From Rothia uropygialis (GTDB taxonomy: Bacteria > Actinomycetota > Actinomycetes > Actinomycetales > Micrococcaceae), in the NCBI RefSeq assembly GCF_004137765.1, contig NZ_NOIS01000003.1:124001-188000 (forward strand): a stretch of 64,000 bases of DNA. Reading direction: 5' to 3'. Shown here in pieces: positions 59,596-64,000 of the stretch (position 1 is its first letter; each line of letters starts with the position of its first letter). Both the position numbers and the translations under genes were made by a program. The notes under the pieces were generated by a model. That model was not told the DNA's origin. It was given only the letters and a program-made list of their open reading frames with translations, and made no database searches.

Positions 59596-59632
59596 GGCGC
59601 CGCCCGGTTCACTTCGGCGACTGGGCGGCGCC
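59596..59632. terminator. Bidirectional terminator after the TetR-controlled pair
   Basis: Perfect 10-base arms GGCGCCGCCC (59596-59605) and GGGCGGCGCC (59623-59632) lie 10 bases after the plus-strand gene and 4 before the stop of the convergent gene. Confidence 0.82.
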
Positions 59633-59636
59633 GCGC

Positions 59637-60515
59637 TCACTCCTGGTCGCGCTTCGCGGCAAAACCGGAGGTGAACCGTCTGGTCCACGCCTCGTCTTTG
59701 AAGTGCGCAGGAACCGCACCGCCCAGGAGCTCTCGGGCGAGCCCTGCGGCATCGGGATCCAGGGCATCAGGAAACGGCGTGTCCGAAGCCAAGAGAATGA
59801 TGTTGCCGTAACGGCGCCCCTTGAGCATGGGCGGGTCGGCGATACATGCGACGTGGGCAAATACCTCGGACAGTCCCGCAATTTCCGATCGTGCCCCCAC
59901 AAGCTCCCGCGTATCCCCGCAATTGGCCAGGTACAGTCCACCCGGCGAGAGCGAACGGTGCACGTGCTCGAAGAACTCTACAGTCGTGAGTGGAGAAGGC
60001 GTCTTCGCACCGGCAAATACATCCCGAAGGACGACGTCACGCGAACCCTCGACAAACGACTCGGTGACTTCCCGAGCTTCGCCGACGCGTATCTTGACCG
60101 TAGGGGCCCGCGGGATATCGAACCACTCGCGCACGGAGGCGGCCAGCTTTCCATCCAATTCGACGACGGTGTGGCGGCTCTGCGGGTATACCGATGCGAA
60201 ATAGCGGGCCATGGAACAGGCACCGCCACCCAGGTGGGTCATGCGGAGCTTGGACGACTCAAGATGCCGGTCGATGAAATGGTTCGCCGCAGAAGCGATC
60301 CAGCGCATGTACTCGAAAGCGAGCTCTTGAGGCTCCCCCACGACCACGTGACTCGACTGCACGCCGTTGATCTTGAGCATCCAGGCGTTGGGATGGAACG
60401 TGTCCCGCTCCAGTTCCGCCGTACCCGTGTCTATGGGGTACTCCCCCTCAACGGGGCCGCTCACGCTCCCCTGAGGGGATGCCGCAGCCTTCTGCGTCTT
60501 GTTCTTTCTGCCCAC
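59637..60515 (-). CDS. Spermidine synthase-like (SAM methyltransferase fold) protein
   Basis: The 292-residue protein has MRMTHLGGGACSMARYFASV-type nucleotide-binding sequence (LGGGACSMARY), the following acidic end of strand two (TVVELDG), and DVVLRDVFAGAKTPSPLTTV, matching the spermidine synthase-like group (DxxLRDxF) but lacking the polyamine-specific Asp pair in the gatekeeper loop. Many actinobacterial members of this group do not make polyamines. A basic N-terminus (GRKNKTQK) is notable. The start is a GTG at 60515 after GGGTAGGGTGG. Role unknown. Confidence 0.78.
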   Translation of the reverse strand: MGRKNKTQKAAASPQGSVSGPVEGEYPIDTGTAELERDTFHPNAWMLKINGVQSSHVVVGEPQELAFEYMRWIASAANHFIDRHLESSKLRMTHLGGGACSMARYFASVYPQSRHTVVELDGKLAASVREWFDIPRAPTVKIRVGEAREVTESFVEGSRDVVLRDVFAGAKTPSPLTTVEFFEHVHRSLSPGGLYLANCGDTRELVGARSEIAGLSEVFAHVACIADPPMLKGRRYGNIILLASDTPFPDALDPDAAGLARELLGGAVPAHFKDEAWTRRFTSGFAAKRDQE

Positions 60516-60594
60516 GTCACCACCCTACCCGCGCCCGAAAACGGTGACCTGCGGCATCAGCACGTTGGCCCTGGTGCAGCCAAAGCGCAAAGCC

Positions 60595-62064
60595 TCAGTG
60601 CTCTTCCGCCTCCTTGGAATCCGTCAGGGTGCGCACCCCAATGAAGGACATGACGAGCACAATGGCCGCAAGAATCCAGAAGGAGATCTGCTGGGAGTGC
60701 ACGAATCCGTTGACGGTCGCGGCATCCCACGCACCATGAGGCAGAGTCTTCCCGACGACGGTTGCCATGACCGTTCCGACGACCGCCACACCCACTGCAT
60801 TACCGAGTTCTTGAGCGGTGTCGTTCATCGCGGAACCGATTGACGTGTGGGTCTCAGGAAGGGCGCCCAAGAGGGCGACCGCGCCCGTCGTCATGATGGT
60901 TCGCATACCCATGGTCATGATGAGCATCCCGATTGCGCACCAGACATAACTATGGGCAACTGCGTACACCCACAACAACAGACTCCCCAGAACCAGCGCC
61001 GAACCGATCATCGAGGTCTTGCGGTGGCCGAGTTTGAGCACCATTCTGTCGACGAAAGGTCCGGCCAGCAGCATTCCTGCGACGAACGGCAGGTTAGCCA
61101 ACCCGGCCTTGAAAGCGGACCAACCCCAGGCGAATTGATACAGCTGGGTCGAACCAAACATCACACCGACCATCGCGATCATCACGGCGGTCTGGATGAT
61201 GGCCGATCCCCGAACCGTCGGAATCGACAGCAACGTCAGGTCGAGCATCGGATCTTCGGCCGTTTTCTCGCGCCAGATGAAAGACACCAGACACACGATT
61301 CCTGCGGCCAGGATGCCCAGGGTCTTCGGAGAGGACCAACCGTATTCGGTTCCGGCGGTGAACGAATAGAGGATCAACCCGAGAGCTCCGACGGAGAACA
61401 GCGCTCCGGGAACGTCGGTTCCGCCGACTCGACGGTCCTCCAGCTTGTCCCTCTCAACACCGAATCGAACCCCGAACCACGCGACCAGGGCCATCGGGGC
61501 GTTGAGGACGAGGAGCGACTGCCACGGCCAGCTTTCCACGGCGAGCCCAGCCAGTGTCGGCCCAATCGCGAAGCCGATCATGGACACGACCATGATCACG
61601 CCGATCGCCTTGGTCCGCAGGTCTTCTCGGTCGAAGAGGCGGAATACCAAGGACATGGTCAGCGGGGCCATGAGCGCGGCGAACGCCCCGGACAGGGCAC
61701 GGACGGCGATCAGCTCGGCCGGGGTCTGCACGAGCAGAACCGCCAGACCTGCCAGACCAAAGAGTGCGAGCCCGGTCAACAAGGTGCGACGCCGCCCGAG
61801 CTTGTCACCGAGGGTGCCGCCCACCATGAGCAGCCCTCCGAAAGTGAGGGAATAGGCTCCGACGATCCACTGAAGATCCGTCGGACTCGCACGAAGGTCT
61901 CGCCCGACCGTAGGCAGGGCGACATTGAGGATCGAGTTGTCGACCATCTCCACGAGCATCGCCAGACAAAGGCCGAGGAGTGCGGGCCACGCCGCGCGCA
62001 GGCTCTGAGGCTTGTTGGAGGCTTGTGGTGGAGCCTCCAACGTCGAAATTTCTTGGGCAGACAT
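60595..62064 (-). CDS. DHA2-family MFS drug efflux transporter
   Basis: The 489-residue protein has 14 membrane segments; DNSILNVALPTVGRDLRASP is motif D1 of the DHA2 group, TLGDKLGRRRTLLTG motif A and the 14-segment layout follow QacA/EmrB-type proton antiporters. GAAAGG precedes the ATG at 62064. It is divergent from a large TetR regulator across four regularly spaced palindromes, so it is very probably induced by a toxic compound that it exports. Its stop is 80 bases from the start of the methyltransferase-fold gene downstream on the same strand. Confidence 0.9.
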   Translation of the reverse strand: MSAQEISTLEAPPQASNKPQSLRAAWPALLGLCLAMLVEMVDNSILNVALPTVGRDLRASPTDLQWIVGAYSLTFGGLLMVGGTLGDKLGRRRTLLTGLALFGLAGLAVLLVQTPAELIAVRALSGAFAALMAPLTMSLVFRLFDREDLRTKAIGVIMVVSMIGFAIGPTLAGLAVESWPWQSLLVLNAPMALVAWFGVRFGVERDKLEDRRVGGTDVPGALFSVGALGLILYSFTAGTEYGWSSPKTLGILAAGIVCLVSFIWREKTAEDPMLDLTLLSIPTVRGSAIIQTAVMIAMVGVMFGSTQLYQFAWGWSAFKAGLANLPFVAGMLLAGPFVDRMVLKLGHRKTSMIGSALVLGSLLLWVYAVAHSYVWCAIGMLIMTMGMRTIMTTGAVALLGALPETHTSIGSAMNDTAQELGNAVGVAVVGTVMATVVGKTLPHGAWDAATVNGFVHSQQISFWILAAIVLVMSFIGVRTLTDSKEAEEH

Positions 62065-62084
62065 AGGGAAACCTTTCTATCGGA

Positions 62085-62155
62085 TCGAACTGCGTTCGAG
62101 TAATGGAACGCCGTTCGATAAATCGAACTGTGTTCGAGAATAGAACGTTGTTTGA
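62085..62155. repeat. Four-copy operator array between efflux pump and TetR genes
   Basis: The palindrome TCGAAC-TGC-GTTCGA and variants occurs at 62085-62099, 62104-62118, 62123-62137 and 62141-62155 (cores GAAC-N3-GTTC, last copy GTTT). Centres are 19, 19 and 18 bases apart, nearly two helix turns, so four repressor dimers could sit on one face of the DNA. It covers almost all of the divergent promoter region. Confidence 0.82.
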
Positions 62156-62187
62156 TTCCGCGCAAGAGCCTGCGTAGATTTTTGGGT

Positions 62188-63090
62188 ATGACATCGCCCA
62201 GACCCCGGCCGAACAGGCAGAGCCTCACCGCCGCCGAGCGAGCGCAGCAGCGCGAGGTACGCCTCAATGCGCGGCGCAATGCTCAGCGCCAGGCGCGCAG
62301 GAGCGACCGGGTGGACAATCAGCGGTCACGGCCCGGCAACGGCCGGGGAATGGCCCGTCAACGAGCGTCCCTTTCTCTCGACTCGATCCTTGAAACAGCC
62401 ATCGCAACCCTTGATCGTGAGGGCGCGGAGAAGCTGACCCTCCGGGGTCTGGCTGCCGACCTGGACAGCGGGGTCGCCAGCCTGTACTGGTACGCAAGCG
62501 GAAAGGAAGAGCTCATGGCGTTGGCCGCTGACGAGTTGCTCGGCAGAGCCCTCCGGGAAAACGAGATCCTGGCTTCCTCCGGGACCCCCACACCTGCCGA
62601 CTTTGCGGATTTCGCGACTCCAGCACCCGACCCTCGTACGAGCGGACAAACCGCTGACGCCCTCATGAGGCTCCGTCGTCTGGTCCTGTGCCTCTTCGCA
62701 CAGATGCTCGGACATCCGTGGCTCGCCGCTCAGCTCATCAAGGCAGGACCGGATGAGCGCAATTCCTTCATGTACTGGGAGACGGTAGGGCAACAGCTCT
62801 TGCGCATGGAGCTGTCCAGTTCCCAGCAATTTCACGCGTCTCTGGCCGTGATCAATTACGCCTCCGGCATGGGCGCAGAGATCGCCGAGGGTGCCAAGGA
62901 GATAGCTGGGCTGGAGAGCAGGGAAGAAGGGTTCGTCGATCAAATCCGTGAATGGGAAGCCTCGGACCCCGAAGAGTTCCCGTTTGTACACGCGATTCTC
63001 GGGGAATTCGGCAAGATGGACGACCGCTCCGAATTCATCGCCGGGCTGGATCTGCTGCTGAGCGGGCTGGAGCGCCAAACCTGGGGGTAA
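62188..63090 (+). CDS. TetR-family regulator with long basic N-terminal extension
   Basis: The 300-residue protein carries a TetR DNA-binding domain at about residues 59-105: LSLDSILETAIATLDREGAE and LTLRGLAADLDSGVASLYWY, with a C-terminal TetR_C-like ligand domain. The first 56 residues are Arg/Gln/Asn-rich (NARRNAQRQARRSDRVDNQR), unusual for the family; they might be an extra DNA-contact arm suited to a multi-site operator. The ribosome site before the ATG at 62188 is weak. It should repress the divergent DHA2 pump and itself through the four-copy array. Confidence 0.86.
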   Translation: MTSPRPRPNRQSLTAAERAQQREVRLNARRNAQRQARRSDRVDNQRSRPGNGRGMARQRASLSLDSILETAIATLDREGAEKLTLRGLAADLDSGVASLYWYASGKEELMALAADELLGRALRENEILASSGTPTPADFADFATPAPDPRTSGQTADALMRLRRLVLCLFAQMLGHPWLAAQLIKAGPDERNSFMYWETVGQQLLRMELSSSQQFHASLAVINYASGMGAEIAEGAKEIAGLESREEGFVDQIREWEASDPEEFPFVHAILGEFGKMDDRSEFIAGLDLLLSGLERQTWG

Positions 63091-63135
63091 GCGCTGACCC
63101 AAAGATGCGCACGATCGTCGTCAAGCCTGCCCCAA

Positions 63136-63192
63136 GACAGCGTTGCGGGACAAAGATAGGCCTAACGAGTGCCTTTGTCCTGCAATGCTGTC
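63136..63192. terminator. Hairpin between TetR and GNAT genes
   Basis: Arms 63136-63155 and 63173-63192 (20 bases each) pair at 18 of 20 positions, the two exceptions being G-U-compatible. They lie between convergent genes, 46 bases after the TetR stop and 5 before the GNAT stop. Confidence 0.72.
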
Positions 63193-63196
63193 CGGC

Positions 63197-63823
63197 CTAA
63201 GCCATTCCCCGAACCATGCGGCCCGTCGTCGACGGCGCCCATGAACCTTCTGTTTCAAAAGCCTCGCCCAGCTCCTGGAACCCGTGACGGCGGTAGAAAC
63301 GGGCAGCGGCCTCGTTACCGTTGATAAGCCACAAAAAAGCCGGGTCCTCGGAGGGCAAAACTTCCCGCAGCAATTCTTTTCCAAGACCGTCATTCTGCGC
63401 CTCGGGGAGGATGTACAGGTTAATGAGTTTGCGCAGTCGCCGGCCTGCCGGGGGTTCGAGCCGGTGGGCACCGATCTCGCGCTCCCAGGCTTCGAGCGGA
63501 CCCGCGTCGGCGGCCAGGGCTATACCAACGGGTCGAAACCACATATCTGGGTCCGCACCGACGGAACAGCAACCGTAATCGTTGCTCTCACCGAATTGGG
63601 GGTTCGCCCAGGCGATGAAAGCACGGGCATCCGACTGTGAGAGGTACTCAAGGTCCTCGGAAGCGATGTCGCCAGCCTGAGCACGCATCCTGGATCCGAA
63701 CTCAGGCCCGATGAGGTTCCGGTACGACTTTTCGAGAGCACTCAGGTGCACCTGCGTGTAGGTCGAGGCTTCTTCGACACCAGCGGGAGAAATCACATAT
63801 TTTCCGTCGCAGACGAAGGTCAT
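63197..63823 (-). CDS. GNAT-family N-acetyltransferase
   Basis: The 208-residue protein has the GNAT core: KLINLYILPEAQNDGLGKEL carries motif A with Q-x2-G-x-G acetyl-CoA loop, followed by FLWLINGNEAAARFYRRHGF, the motif B helix (N-x-x-A-x-x-F-Y-x-x-x-G-F). The N-terminal half is longer than usual and Cys-containing (NDYGCCSVGADPD). Substrate unknown. Its ATG overlaps the stop of the upstream thiamine-binding-type gene by 4 bases. Confidence 0.86.
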   Translation of the reverse strand: MTFVCDGKYVISPAGVEEASTYTQVHLSALEKSYRNLIGPEFGSRMRAQAGDIASEDLEYLSQSDARAFIAWANPQFGESNDYGCCSVGADPDMWFRPVGIALAADAGPLEAWEREIGAHRLEPPAGRRLRKLINLYILPEAQNDGLGKELLREVLPSEDPAFLWLINGNEAAARFYRRHGFQELGEAFETEGSWAPSTTGRMVRGMA

Positions 63824-64000
63824 TCATTTCCTGCGATTGCTTGCTCGAGCCTTTCGAGCTTACCCGTCAATTCACCTTCGTACCCTGGTCGAATATCCGC
63901 CTTGAGTACGAGGGACACGCGCGTTCCGTACTCGCCGACGGCTTCGGTCGCGCGCTTGATGACGTCCATGCATTCGTCCCAGCCGCCTTCGATGGTGGTG
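63820..64000 (-). CDS. Thiamine-binding-type protein (MTH1187/YqgV family), C-terminal fragment
   Basis: The last 59 residues read TTIEGGWDECMDVIKRATEA, VSLVLKADIRPGYEGELTGK and LERLEQAI. This matches the end of the small ferredoxin-like MTH1187/YqgV (DUF77) proteins, which bind thiamine or a related compound. The N-terminal part lies beyond the right edge. It is translationally coupled to the GNAT gene (ATGA). The reading is direct from the minus strand. Confidence 0.78.
   Translation of the reverse strand, partial: TTIEGGWDECMDVIKRATEAVGEYGTRVSLVLKADIRPGYEGELTGKLERLEQAIAGNE

Noticed and set aside
59637-60515. Spermidine synthase (speE)
   Set aside because: The fold is right, but residues that bind the polyamine and decarboxylated SAM are not evident and no polyamine genes are adjacent, so only the fold is called.

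Overview
The window is high-GC DNA with tightly packed operons, GTG and TTG starts beside strong AGGAGG-type ribosome sites, and many ATGA stop/start overlaps. That is typical of an actinobacterium, probably Micrococcales (inferred from protein style only). No tRNA, rRNA, CRISPR array, insertion sequence or integrase was found. Both ends cut a gene: a LacI-type regulator on the left and a thiamine-binding-type protein on the right.

Positions 269-17678 (all minus strand) hold an exopolysaccharide locus. In transcription order it has three glycosyltransferases, an aldo/keto reductase, a GMC oxidoreductase, a hexapeptide acetyltransferase, a further GT4, a Wzy/ligase-type membrane protein, a low-molecular-weight tyrosine phosphatase, a fused Wzz/BY-kinase, a Wzx flippase, another glycosyltransferase, an SGNH lipoprotein, a parallel beta-helix protein and a lectin-fold protein. 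No priming sugar-phosphate transferase is visible.

Positions 18295-23634 (plus) carry two Gfo/Idh/MocA dehydrogenases, a SnoaL-like protein, an FMN reductase and a YjiH-family membrane protein. Positions 23765-33702 (minus) are an eight-gene operon led by a protein that reads as ectoine hydrolase (DoeA/EutD). It continues with a PLP aminotransferase, an M20 deacylase, an MHS-family transporter, an SDR, a class III aminotransferase, a semialdehyde dehydrogenase and alanine dehydrogenase. Together these give a plausible route from ectoine to aspartate. A divergent LysR regulator flanks the operon, followed by a convergent MFS transporter/alcohol dehydrogenase pair.

Positions 37277-52342 are a myo-inositol catabolic region: iolC, an aldolase-like gene, iolD, iolA, iolE, iolG, iolH and iolT, plus a divergent epimerase, an SDR, a LacI regulator and a second IolT-like transporter. 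A 12-14 bp inverted repeat (TTTGTCC/GGACAAA type) precedes the iolC operon, the second transporter and the distant Gfo/Idh pair, with a half-site before iolH. It looks like one regulon. No iolB is present.

Positions 52915-64000 hold general genes: an aldo/keto reductase, an AzgA-type purine permease, a YchJ protein, a TetR regulator with two paralogous membrane proteins, a spermidine-synthase-like methyltransferase fold, a DHA2 efflux pump divergent from a large TetR regulator across four regularly spaced palindromes, a GNAT acetyltransferase and the thiamine-binding-type gene. Several convergent gene pairs are separated by long perfect hairpins.
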